Origin: Microbacterium abyssi
GTDB taxonomy: Bacteria > Actinomycetota > Actinomycetes > Actinomycetales > Microbacteriaceae
Assembly: GCF_015277895.1 (NCBI RefSeq)
Contig: NZ_CP063815.1
Span: 434,001 to 498,000, forward strand
Direction: 5' to 3'
DNA length: 64,000 nt
Position numbers and translations under genes: made by a program. The notes beneath the pieces were generated by a model. The model ran no database searches and was not told the origin of the DNA. It saw only the letters and a program-made list of their open reading frames with translations. This document shows positions 8,368 through 15,917 of the stretch, piece after piece (the stretch's first letter is position 1; every line of letters begins with the position of its first letter).

Positions 8368-10068
8368 ATGAGAGGAAGACGCCGCGTCGCGGCAGTGGGT
8401 GCCGCCGCTGGGCTCGCAGTCGCCCTGACGGCGTGTGCGCCGGCCCTGCCCGAGTCGGTCGTGCCGGGTTCGGCGGCTGTCGTGGGGTGGTCGGGCGAGT
8501 TCACCTCCGCGAACGCGGCCGCGTCGCCGACCCGGGGCAATGTCGACATCGCCGAGGCGATCCGAGCTGATTTCGGCGACGTGATCGATGGCGAGTTCGT
8601 CGCCGACGAGGGATTCGGCACCGTCACGATCACACGCGAGGACCCGTTCACGGTGCGGTATGACCTCGCGGAGCCGGTCTGGTCGGACGGCATCCCGCTC
8701 GATGCGGCCGACCTGCTTCTGGGATGGGCAGCCGCCTCCGGTCATCTCCCGCTGGAGGACGAGGCTCAGGACGGCGGCGAGGGGGCGGATGCCGAGCACC
8801 GGATGCCGGCCATCGACGAGTTCGCCCGTGCCATCGAGGTGACGTTCCCGCAGCCGATCATGCAGTGGCAGAGCGCGGTGTCGGCACCTGTTCCCGCGCA
8901 CGTGGTCGGTGCCCGCGCGTTCGGCCTCGACGACCCGATGCAGGCGAAGCAGGCTGTCATCGCGGCGATCGAGGACGGTGACGAGCAGGCACTCGAGTCG
9001 ATCGCGACGGTGTGGCACGAGGGCTTCGAGATCACCGATGGAGACGACGCATCCGGCGTGCTCTCGAGCGGTCCGTACACCGTGGACCGCATCGAGGCCT
9101 CCGATGACGGACAGAGCGTCAGCCTGGCTCCGAACCCTTCGTATCGCGGTCTCGAGTCCTCCAAGATCGCACGCATCGATCTCGTCCCGCCGGGCGACGA
9201 CCCCATCGCGGCGATCGGCGACGTGCTGGACGTCGCTCAGGTCGCCCCGACCGCAGCCAACCGAGCGGTGATCCGTGAACTCGAGCGTACGGATCACGTC
9301 ATCGACATCCAGCACGACGGCACCATGTGGGCGCTGCTCCTGAATCCGAGCGGCGTATTCGGGCAGCATGCCGCGCGCACCGCGTTCATCCACGCATCGC
9401 CGGCGACCGCGATGTCGGATGGAGGCGCAGGGGAGTGGACGTCGGCGTACACGGCGACCACCTCGATGGTGTCGGCTCCCGGCTCTCGCACGTACGACAT
9501 CGTCAACGAGGATTCCGGTTTCACCGAGACGCTGGGCACCCCGGGAGACGACCCGGCTCTCGAGCGCGAGGCATCCGGCCATCCCGCCGGAACACGGGTC
9601 TGCGTGCTCTACGACCGGGGCAGCGAGTTCGCCGCAGGGGCGTTCAACGCGCTGAGAGCCGTCGCCGCGGATTCCGGCTGGAGCGTCGCCGACTGCGGGA
9701 GCGACGATTTCGACGCCGCCGTCGAGCAGCGCGACTGGAACGCCGTGATCGCCCGGGTGCCGATCCCCCAGTCGCCTGACGGAATCGCCGATCAGTGGGG
9801 GGCCCAGGGCGCGGCATCCATCACGGGGGACGCGTCGGCGGAGCGCGACGCGCTGATCGCGCAGCTCGCCCGGACGCCGGACGTCTACGAGGCACGCGAT
9901 GTGACGGCGCAGATCGAGGCGACTATCGTGCGGTCCGCGATCGCCGTCCCGATCGCCGTGAATCCCCGGCTGAGCATCATCGACCGGGACGTGACGGGGG
10001 CGGCGCCGCGTAGCGGCGCTGAGGCACCGCTGACCCACGGACTCACCCGGTGGGCGGTCGTGCAGTGA
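8368..10068 (+). CDS. Family-5 (Dpp/Opp-like) extracellular solute-binding lipoprotein
   Basis: 566 residues from ATG 8368. A lipoprotein signal peptide (R-G-R-R-R, hydrophobic core, lipobox L-T-A-C near residue 22) is followed by a family-5 solute-binding fold: the F-T-V-R-Y-D-L-x-x-P-V-W-S-D-G strand-loop near 95-110 and S-G-P-Y-T-V about 230. Such proteins bind oligopeptides or similar ligands for ABC importers. No permease or ATPase gene is in the window; the neighbours are secretion genes. It may be an orphan receptor, or a surface protein recruited to the secretion system. Family assignment is good; ligand unknown. Confidence 0.8.
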   Translation: MRGRRRVAAVGAAAGLAVALTACAPALPESVVPGSAAVVGWSGEFTSANAAASPTRGNVDIAEAIRADFGDVIDGEFVADEGFGTVTITREDPFTVRYDLAEPVWSDGIPLDAADLLLGWAAASGHLPLEDEAQDGGEGADAEHRMPAIDEFARAIEVTFPQPIMQWQSAVSAPVPAHVVGARAFGLDDPMQAKQAVIAAIEDGDEQALESIATVWHEGFEITDGDDASGVLSSGPYTVDRIEASDDGQSVSLAPNPSYRGLESSKIARIDLVPPGDDPIAAIGDVLDVAQVAPTAANRAVIRELERTDHVIDIQHDGTMWALLLNPSGVFGQHAARTAFIHASPATAMSDGGAGEWTSAYTATTSMVSAPGSRTYDIVNEDSGFTETLGTPGDDPALEREASGHPAGTRVCVLYDRGSEFAAGAFNALRAVAADSGWSVADCGSDDFDAAVEQRDWNAVIARVPIPQSPDGIADQWGAQGAASITGDASAERDALIAQLARTPDVYEARDVTAQIEATIVRSAIAVPIAVNPRLSIIDRDVTGAAPRSGAEAPLTHGLTRWAVVQ

Positions 10069-10085
10069 GCGTGTGGGTCGTTCTC

Positions 10086-10122
10086 CCCATCGCGGGTGAC
10101 CTGAAGAGCCGCCTAAAGTCGT
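10086..10122 (+). promoter_or_regulatory. Shared cassette promoter motif, copy 1
   Basis: CCCAT at 10086-10090, 23 bases, then TAAAGT (from 10114) inside CCTAAAGTCGT; a GGAGG ribosome site follows at about 10126. The same CCCAT...TANNGT arrangement precedes the three other effector cassettes. TANNGT fits a -10 element; CCCAT lies slightly upstream of a normal -35 and may be a regulator site. Confidence 0.55.
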
Positions 10123-10138
10123 CGGTGGAGGTTGTGCC

Positions 10139-10843
10139 GTGGGAATGATGTTGCCGAATGAGCTGATCTGGGTGATGGAGAAGCTCGGGTTCGAGTGGCC
10201 GGACGTCGACGAGGACGAGCTGCGGCGCGGTGCCGAGATCGTGCGCGTCTTCCGCGACGACCTCGAATCGAAGCTGGTCGCCATGGACCGGAAGGTCAAC
10301 GGCGATCTCGCAGTGGCGATGCGTGGCCAGGCCGGTCCGGCGTACGTCGCGGCATGGAACACGAACCGCTCGCAGAACCTGCAGAAGCTGCTGGACCTCC
10401 TCGGCCCGGTGCCGACCGGAACGAACATCGCCGCGGACGTCGTGTTCGGACTGAAGATCAAGGTGATCGCCGACGTCACGACCACGATGATCTCTCTCGT
10501 GGCGATGCTGACCAACCCGGTGACGGCCCTCGGCGCGGGGCCGATGCTGCTCATCAAGAAGCGGCTCCTCAACGCCGCCGTCGACGTCGCGATCGAGCAG
10601 GTGCTGAACCAGGTTCTTCCGATGGTGATCGAGCCGCTAGTGCAGGAACTGCCCGTCGTGATCATGGCCGCGCTGGACTCTCCACTCGTCGAGTCGGTTG
10701 CCGGCGATCCCGAGGAGTTCTATGCGGACCTGCAGGCGCTGGAGCAGGCGGAGGGCGACATGGAGCTGCACGCGTCCGATGTCGAGACGCTGACCGAACG
10801 GCTGATGGCGGATCTCGCCGGCTTGAATCTCACGGGGGACTGA
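10139..10843 (+). CDS. CpnT-N-terminal-like WXG100 targeting module, cassette 1
   Basis: 234 residues from GTG 10139 (good GGAGG upstream). It opens with M-G-M-M-L-P-N-E-L-I-W-V-M and F-E-W-P-D-V-D-E-D, the signature of the helical WXG100-like N-terminal domain found in CpnT-type and polymorphic T7SS toxins. A helix with W-N-x-N-R follows near residue 82, then a hydrophobic Ala/Val/Ile-rich region (about 100-195) that could insert in or cross a membrane. Members of this family are normally fused to a C-terminal toxin. Here the ORF stops after the targeting part and the next ORF starts 3 bp later. Paralogues lie at 13,212 and 14,641. Confidence 0.85.
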   Translation: MGMMLPNELIWVMEKLGFEWPDVDEDELRRGAEIVRVFRDDLESKLVAMDRKVNGDLAVAMRGQAGPAYVAAWNTNRSQNLQKLLDLLGPVPTGTNIAADVVFGLKIKVIADVTTTMISLVAMLTNPVTALGAGPMLLIKKRLLNAAVDVAIEQVLNQVLPMVIEPLVQELPVVIMAALDSPLVESVAGDPEEFYADLQALEQAEGDMELHASDVETLTERLMADLAGLNLTGD

Positions 10844-10846
10844 CTT

Positions 10847-11551
10847 ATGGGTATTGGCAGCTCGGTCATCAGACCATTGAAGGACGCGCTGGACGGCATG
10901 CCGGTGCACGTTCGTCAGCTCTCGGAGATGTTCCGCAAACACGGACAAGGACACACGCGGAACAGAAGCGACATCGCTGACCTCGACACCACGGACGTGC
11001 CGGATGCGTTGCGCGATGGCTGGCGCAGGGACACCGACTGGACGCCGGATGCGGTGACCAGCTGGAAGGGCGACGCGCCCGACCCGAGCGAGTATCTCGA
11101 CGCCGACTACATCGACCAGCACCTCGCGCGGTTCGACGACGGTGCGAGCCGGATCTACTTCTCGGACTCGCTGCACAAGTACGGGCCGGGCCAGGCCGAT
11201 CACTCGACCTTCGTGTTCCCGCGGTCCGAGCTGCAGCAGATCCTCGACGAGACCGGCGGCGATGCGAACCAGATCGCCGACAGGCTCGGCATCGACCGGC
11301 AGTGGTTCTTCGATGCGAACGGCGACCCGGTGCCGGTGGAGATCAGGCACTTCGAACCGTCCGAGCTCACCAACCTCCGGGTGCCGAACGGCAACGAGGC
11401 GGGTGCGAACGAGAACTGGATTCCGGGCGGATACCTCCCGACCGGTGTGCCCGAGGCGGTCATCGACGTGCCCGAATCCGCCACCGGCACCGCATCCGAC
11501 TACAATCCCGGCCTCTGGCCGGGCACGGCGCAGAGTCTGACGCTTCATTGA
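10847..11551 (+). CDS. Probable T7SS effector (toxin) of cassette 1, fold not identified
   Basis: 234 residues, starting 3 bp after the targeting module and ending in the ATG of the next gene, so all three are translationally coupled. The N-terminal 60 residues are basic; the rest is a compact mixed domain with Y-L-D-A-D-Y-I-D-Q-H-L, V-E-I-R-H-F-E and a conserved-looking segment N-G-N-E-A-G-A-N-E-N-W with P-G-G just after. That last segment resembles C-terminal tips of polymorphic toxins in my memory of such families, but I cannot name the fold or catalytic residues. The toxin call rests mainly on context: CpnT-like module before, unknown proteins of immunity-like size after. Confidence 0.6.
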   Translation: MGIGSSVIRPLKDALDGMPVHVRQLSEMFRKHGQGHTRNRSDIADLDTTDVPDALRDGWRRDTDWTPDAVTSWKGDAPDPSEYLDADYIDQHLARFDDGASRIYFSDSLHKYGPGQADHSTFVFPRSELQQILDETGGDANQIADRLGIDRQWFFDANGDPVPVEIRHFEPSELTNLRVPNGNEAGANENWIPGGYLPTGVPEAVIDVPESATGTASDYNPGLWPGTAQSLTLH

Positions 11552-12225
11552 TGAACACCGAGTCGCGCGCTTCACGCGGGTCCGGCGTGTTCGACCCGGA
11601 GTCGGTCGGCGTCGGGGCGGTGATCTCCCACAGCGGCGACACGCTCGTCACGAACGGCGATGAGATCATCGCGGCCGTCGAGGAGCTGACGGATCGCACG
11701 TTCCCGGCGGATCCGACTGACGGATGGCTCACGGACGACGTGCCGGTCCTCGCGCGGAGCGACAGCTGGATAGTCCCGCTGGCGTGGGTTCCGGAGCTCC
11801 CCGGTGACGCTGCTGCCCCTCGCCGCCAGATGCTCCGCAGTCGTGTGGGCGACCTGTGGACGAGCGTGCGAAGTGCATGTGAGTACCGGCACGGCAGTCA
11901 GATCGGCATCGGCCTGGAAAGCGCCGCCGATGGGAAGAACCGCTACGTGTCCGAGCTGGTGCGCACGGGTGTGCGGCGAGCCGACTGGTGGGCGTTCGGC
12001 GAATGGGCCGTGGTCCTCGTCGTGCACGGTGAACCGGTACCTGCACCCGTCTCGCAGATGGCCGTCCACGTCGTTCCCATCGGATGGGTGTCGGAGCGTC
12101 GCGCGGCGAAGAGGGTGCCTGAGATCGACCTCGGCTGGTCGTGGTCCGACGTGGTGGGTCTCGCGGGTTCACGCGGCACCGAGGGTAGCCTGGCAGATGT
12201 GAAGGAAGAGGATCAGGGCTCATGA
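11551..12225 (+). CDS. Unknown protein, candidate immunity partner in cassette 1
   Basis: 224 residues; ATG 11551 shares one base with the stop of the effector gene (TGATG), and its own stop overlaps the next ATG. No signal peptide or membrane span is seen. It has many tryptophans and a Y-V-S-E-L-V-R-T-G-V patch, with no family I recognise. Position directly behind a putative toxin with strict coupling is the classic place of an immunity gene. Confidence 0.5.
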   Translation: MNTESRASRGSGVFDPESVGVGAVISHSGDTLVTNGDEIIAAVEELTDRTFPADPTDGWLTDDVPVLARSDSWIVPLAWVPELPGDAAAPRRQMLRSRVGDLWTSVRSACEYRHGSQIGIGLESAADGKNRYVSELVRTGVRRADWWAFGEWAVVLVVHGEPVPAPVSQMAVHVVPIGWVSERRAAKRVPEIDLGWSWSDVVGLAGSRGTEGSLADVKEEDQGS

Positions 12226-13091
12226 CAGGTGCATTTGGGAACGTCGACGTCACCGTGATCCCGCGGATCTACGGCGCGAGCGAACTAGGCGTGCTGTCGA
12301 TCACCGCTCCCGATGACGCCCACCCGCGGGTGGAGTACATCGGCGGCGAGCTGTTCGTCGGTCTCGATGAGACCGACGTGGCCGTGACTCGGGGACAGGC
12401 GGAGGCGTGGACGCGTCCCTTCCGTGAGGTGCTGGCCGAGTCCGCCTCGGCAGCAGGGCCCCTTCCGGAGCCTGCGGACGGGGTGATCCTCGTCGAGGAC
12501 GAGGCGCTCGCAGCCGCCGTTCTGATCGATCCCGTCGCACGTCTCGCGGCGGCGCAGGTCGAAGGCGATCCGGTCGTGTTCGTTCTCTCGCGCGCGCGTC
12601 TGGCGATCGTCGGCGCCGACGACGAATCCGGCGTCGCACGGGTGCTGGACCTCGCCGAGGAGCTGTACGAAGCTGGTGGCGCGCTCGTGAGCGCGCACCC
12701 GATCACGCTGTCCGACGGTGCGTGGGCTCCGTTCCCCTGGCGCGAGCGGTTCGCGTCGCTCACGCTCCGGTTCGAGCGCGTGCTGCGGCTGTTCAGCGTG
12801 CGCGCCTACGAGGCGCAGACCGCGGCTCTGGCGCGACCGGACGTGCGCTACATCGATCCGAAGATCCGGGTGCTCGACACGGGCGTCACCACGACGTTCG
12901 CCACGTGGCCGAGGGGCGTCGCGTCCTTGCTGCCGGTGGTCGACAACGTGATCGTCGCCGACGCCTCATCGGACGGCACGCAGCTCAGCGTTGCGACGAT
13001 GGCGCAGTTCCTCGAGGCGGGCGGCGAGGCGATCATCCGCACGGGACTGTCGCCGGCGCGGTACTTCGTTCCCGGCGACCAGCCGAGCTGA
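12222..13091 (+). CDS. DUF1444-like protein, second candidate immunity protein of cassette 1
   Basis: 289 residues, overlapping the previous gene by 4 bp. The middle reads V-F-V-L-S-R-A-R-L-A-I-V-G-A-D-D-E-S-G, followed by an A/E-rich helix and a P-I-T-L-S-D-G-A-W-A-P-F strand. This resembles DUF1444 (YtpQ-type) proteins, which are often found as cytosolic immunity-like partners. No signal peptide. It could be the immunity protein for the cassette-1 effector, or an accessory or chaperone. The family match is by pattern only. Confidence 0.5.
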   Translation: MTGAFGNVDVTVIPRIYGASELGVLSITAPDDAHPRVEYIGGELFVGLDETDVAVTRGQAEAWTRPFREVLAESASAAGPLPEPADGVILVEDEALAAAVLIDPVARLAAAQVEGDPVVFVLSRARLAIVGADDESGVARVLDLAEELYEAGGALVSAHPITLSDGAWAPFPWRERFASLTLRFERVLRLFSVRAYEAQTAALARPDVRYIDPKIRVLDTGVTTTFATWPRGVASLLPVVDNVIVADASSDGTQLSVATMAQFLEAGGEAIIRTGLSPARYFVPGDQPS

Positions 13092-13157
13092 CCGGCCCCG
13101 GCGGCGGGTCGCGGCGGTCGCGGAGTGCTGGGCGGCGAGCCGAGATGGGCTGCTCTC

Positions 13158-13194
13158 CCCATCGCGTACCGCGCGCGCACCTCGGTAGCGTCGT
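13158..13194 (+). promoter_or_regulatory. Shared cassette promoter motif, copy 2
   Basis: CCCAT at 13158-13162, 23 bases, TAGCGT from 13186, then a GGAGG site at about 13199. The flanks CTCTCCCCATCGCG match copy 1 almost base for base. Confidence 0.5.
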
Positions 13195-13211
13195 CGCCGG
13201 AGGTGGTCGCC

Positions 13212-13919
13212 GTGGGCATGATGCTGCCGAACGACCTGATCTGGGTCATGGACAAACTGGGCCTGGAGTGGCCCGATATCGACGAGGACGAGGTTCGCAG
13301 GGCGGCGACGCTCGTTCGCGGCTACAGCGGTGACCTGGAGGCGCTCGTTCAGGCCGCCGATCGCCGGATCAACGGCGATATCGCCGCCGCGATGACCGGC
13401 CGAACCGGAACCGCGCACCTCACGGGGTGGAACCGCAACCGGTCGGAGAACGTGCAGCGCCTGCTGGACCTTCTCGACCCCGCTGCTACCGGCATCGACA
13501 TCGCGGCCGACATCGTTCTGGCGCTCAAGATCAAGGTGATCGCCGAGATCACTCTGACGCTCATCCAGCTGATCCCGCTGCTGGCCGCCGGTCCATTGGG
13601 TGCGGGAGGGGCGGCCCTGCTCATCCTCGCGCGCAAGAAGCTGTTCTCGATGGCCATGGAGGCCACGATCGAGCAGGTCATCAACGAGGTACTGCCGCTC
13701 GCGCTCGAGCCGCTGGCCGAGCAGGTGCCGGGGCTCGTCATCGCGCTGCTGGACGCCCCTGTCGTCGAGGACAATCTCGGCGACATCGACGAGTTCCAGG
13801 CGGACCTCGCCGCGCTCGATCAGGCCGCTGACGACATGGACGCCCACGCGATCGACGTCGAGGAGCTGACCGATCGGCTGCTCGCCGACCTCGCGAATCT
13901 TCAGATCTCGGGGGACTGA
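13212..13919 (+). CDS. CpnT-N-terminal-like targeting module, cassette 2
   Basis: 235 residues. GTG 13212 is chosen over a longer frame from 13125 because it aligns with the starts of the two paralogues (M-G-M-M-L-P-N-D-L-I-W-V-M) and follows GGAGG. It keeps W-P-D-I-D-E-D-E, W-N-R-N-R, a hydrophobic central region and an acidic C-terminal helix ending in S-G-D. It is the most divergent of the three copies in the hydrophobic part. The following ORF starts 3 bp after the stop. Expected to guide or help export of the partner encoded next. Confidence 0.83.
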   Translation: MGMMLPNDLIWVMDKLGLEWPDIDEDEVRRAATLVRGYSGDLEALVQAADRRINGDIAAAMTGRTGTAHLTGWNRNRSENVQRLLDLLDPAATGIDIAADIVLALKIKVIAEITLTLIQLIPLLAAGPLGAGGAALLILARKKLFSMAMEATIEQVINEVLPLALEPLAEQVPGLVIALLDAPVVEDNLGDIDEFQADLAALDQAADDMDAHAIDVEELTDRLLADLANLQISGD

Positions 13920-13922
13920 CAC

Positions 13923-14555
13923 ATGCAACTGCAGAAGCTGATGCGCGATCTGGTCGATGCCGTCGATGGCGCCGGACGTGAGTTCAAGACCGGCTTCGCC
14001 GGAGCATTCCGCAAGCGCGGTGGGAAGCACCGCGCTGATGCCGACGCCATCCGCCGCACTGACCGGCGCGGGCGCGACAGCACACCGAGGCACCGTGCGG
14101 AGCCCACGACCTCGCACGCCAAGAAGTACGACATCCTCAGCGACGTCACCCGCGGCATCCAGTCCCACGGGCACGTGCCGCGGCATCGCGACCCGGACTA
14201 CAGCTCCGCGCGCGATCTCGGGCACTCCGTGGGCGATGGCATCCGCGAGATCCCGCGCGACATCGTCGACGGGGTCAAGGGCGTTCCGAAGAACGTGCCG
14301 AAGCAGCTCGTCGAAGAGCTCTACGAGGATGCCATCGGGCAGGACGATCCCGACAAGTACGGCAGGCAGAGCGGCGACATGCGATTCCTCGCACCGGCGA
14401 GCGAATCGGCGGATCTGAGCGCACTGAGTCAGGGTGAGATCGAGGTGCGCTTCGGGCTGGAGCCGGGTGCGCTGGACGGCGCGAACGTCCGGATCGCGCC
14501 GATTCCCGGCTCCCGGTTCGTCAGCGTCGAGATCGACCACCCGGGGCGCGACTGA
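13923..14555 (+). CDS. Probable effector partner of cassette 2 (unknown)
   Basis: 210 residues, starting 3 bp after the targeting module. The N-terminal 120 residues are strongly basic (runs of R, K and H); the C-terminal 90 are acidic/hydrophobic with Y-G-R-Q-S-G-D-M-R-F and V-E-I-D-H-P near the end. No family recognised and no signal or membrane segment. Unlike cassettes 1 and 3, no immunity-like gene follows: the next promoter motif and targeting module begin within 100 bp. It may be a decayed or truncated effector, a non-toxic substrate, or one neutralised by another gene. Confidence 0.5.
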   Translation: MQLQKLMRDLVDAVDGAGREFKTGFAGAFRKRGGKHRADADAIRRTDRRGRDSTPRHRAEPTTSHAKKYDILSDVTRGIQSHGHVPRHRDPDYSSARDLGHSVGDGIREIPRDIVDGVKGVPKNVPKQLVEELYEDAIGQDDPDKYGRQSGDMRFLAPASESADLSALSQGEIEVRFGLEPGALDGANVRIAPIPGSRFVSVEIDHPGRD

Positions 14556-14585
14556 CCTTCCTGGTCTCCACGGTGGGAAGCGCTA

Positions 14586-14621
14586 CCCATAGTGAGCGGC
14601 ATCCCGTCTGCCTACAGTCGT
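14586..14621 (+). promoter_or_regulatory. Shared cassette promoter motif, copy 3
   Basis: CCCAT at 14586-14590, 22 bases, TACAGT from 14613 within CCTACAGTCGT, followed by AGGAGGGGG. The CCTA-AGTCGT block matches copy 1 at 10 of 11 positions. Confidence 0.55.
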
Positions 14622-14640
14622 AGCAGGAGGGGGTGCGATC

Positions 14641-15348
14641 GTGGGAATGATGTTGCCGAACGAGCTCGTCTGGGTGATGGAGAAGCTCGGCTTCGACTGG
14701 CCTGACATCGACGAGGACGAGGTCCGCAAGGGCGCGACGCTGGTGCGCAACCTGGGGACGGATCTGGAGTCGGTGGTCCAATCGATCGACCGGAAGATGA
14801 GCGGCGACATCTCTGCGGCGATGCGGGGGCAGGCGGGGCCTGCGACGCTGAGCGCGTGGACCGTGAACCGCTCGCAGAATCTGCAGAAGCTGATCGATAT
14901 CATGCCGCCTGCGGCGACCGCGATGGATGTCGGTGCGGAGGCGATTCTCGCGCTGAAGCTGAAGGTGATCCTCGACGTGACGACGACGATGATCGCTCTG
15001 GTGGGCATGCTGACCAACCCGGTCACGGCGCTGGGCGCCGGGCCGATGCTCCTGGTGAAGAAGAAGCTGCTGAATGCGGCGGTGGACATCGCCGTGGAGC
15101 AGTTGCTGAATCAGCTCCTGCCGATGGCGATCGAACCGTTGTCGGCGCAGCTCCCGGCGGTGATCGACGCGGTTCTGGACGCACCGATGGTGGAGGGTGC
15201 TGTGGGCGACTCGGACGAGTTCTACGCGGATCTGCAGGCGCTGGAGACCGCACAATCGGAGATGCAGATCCACGGGACGGACATCTCGACGGTGACATCG
15301 ACGTTCTTCGCGGAGTTCTCCGCTCTCGACTTCGGAGGAGACGACTGA
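14641..15348 (+). CDS. CpnT-N-terminal-like targeting module, cassette 3
   Basis: 235 residues from GTG 14641, with a strong AGGAGGGGG site. Very close to the cassette-1 copy: the same M-G-M-M-L-P-N-E-L opening, W-P-D-I-D-E-D-E, N-R-S-Q-N-L-Q-K-L and the central L-T-N-P-V-T-A-L-G-A-G-P-M-L block. This suggests recent duplication or gene conversion between cassettes 1 and 3. The stop overlaps the ATG of the next gene (ATGA), so the effector is translationally coupled to its targeting module. Confidence 0.85.
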   Translation: MGMMLPNELVWVMEKLGFDWPDIDEDEVRKGATLVRNLGTDLESVVQSIDRKMSGDISAAMRGQAGPATLSAWTVNRSQNLQKLIDIMPPAATAMDVGAEAILALKLKVILDVTTTMIALVGMLTNPVTALGAGPMLLVKKKLLNAAVDIAVEQLLNQLLPMAIEPLSAQLPAVIDAVLDAPMVEGAVGDSDEFYADLQALETAQSEMQIHGTDISTVTSTFFAEFSALDFGGDD

Positions 15349-15917
15349 TGAGCGCGGCGTTCCGCTCGGCATTCCGGCAGCTGAAGAATGTGGGTGGTGA
15401 CGCGGGGCGCGTCCTGGACGACAAGCTCCACCAGGTCGCGGACAACCTGAACGAGCATCTCGACACCGTCATCAAGACGGTGAAGGACAAGGACAGGTTC
15501 GACGGCAAGCCCGGCCCCGTGAAGGAGTTCGACACGGGTTCTTACAAAGACCTCAAGGCTCGTGAGACAGTCGGGGATGCGATGCAGCACGATCACATCC
15601 CGTCCTCTGCGGCACTGAGGCGAGCCAGAGAGAACGAGCTCGGCCGCAAACTCACCCCCGAGGAACGCCGGGAACTGCACAACGACGCCACCGCTGTCGA
15701 GCTCAGCGACCTGCTGCACTCCCAGAGCCGAACATTCCGCGGTAAGAACACCCAGGCGCAGATCGATCTCGACGCGGGCGATCTCCGGGTGGCGATGGAG
15801 CGCGACCTCAGGACTCTTCGCCAGAACCTGGTCAACGACGGCCGTCTCTCCTCCGGCGAGATCGATAGTCTGTTGAACGGGATTCGCGACTTGAACCAGA
15901 GGCGAGGTATCGGATGA
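15348..15917 (+). CDS. Probable nuclease-type T7SS effector, cassette 3
   Basis: 189 residues from ATG 15348 (overlap with the module stop). An N-terminal helical stretch leads to a C-terminal domain with D-H-I-P-S (about residues 79-83), E-N-E-L-G-R-K-L-T-P-E-E-R, a histidine in E-L-H-N-D-A-T, another in L-L-H-S-Q-S, and R-G-K-N-T-x-A-Q. A D-H-x-P-S motif with spaced histidines is typical of HNH/EndoVII-like toxin tips in polymorphic toxins, so DNase or RNase activity is the best guess; the exact family is not certain. An immunity-like gene overlaps its 3' end. Confidence 0.6.
   Translation: MSAAFRSAFRQLKNVGGDAGRVLDDKLHQVADNLNEHLDTVIKTVKDKDRFDGKPGPVKEFDTGSYKDLKARETVGDAMQHDHIPSSAALRRARENELGRKLTPEERRELHNDATAVELSDLLHSQSRTFRGKNTQAQIDLDAGDLRVAMERDLRTLRQNLVNDGRLSSGEIDSLLNGIRDLNQRRGIG

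Noticed and set aside
7492..10665. 1,057-residue open frame on the minus strand
   Set aside because: Runs antisense to several well-supported genes (ATPase end, WXG100, solute-binding protein, first targeting module).
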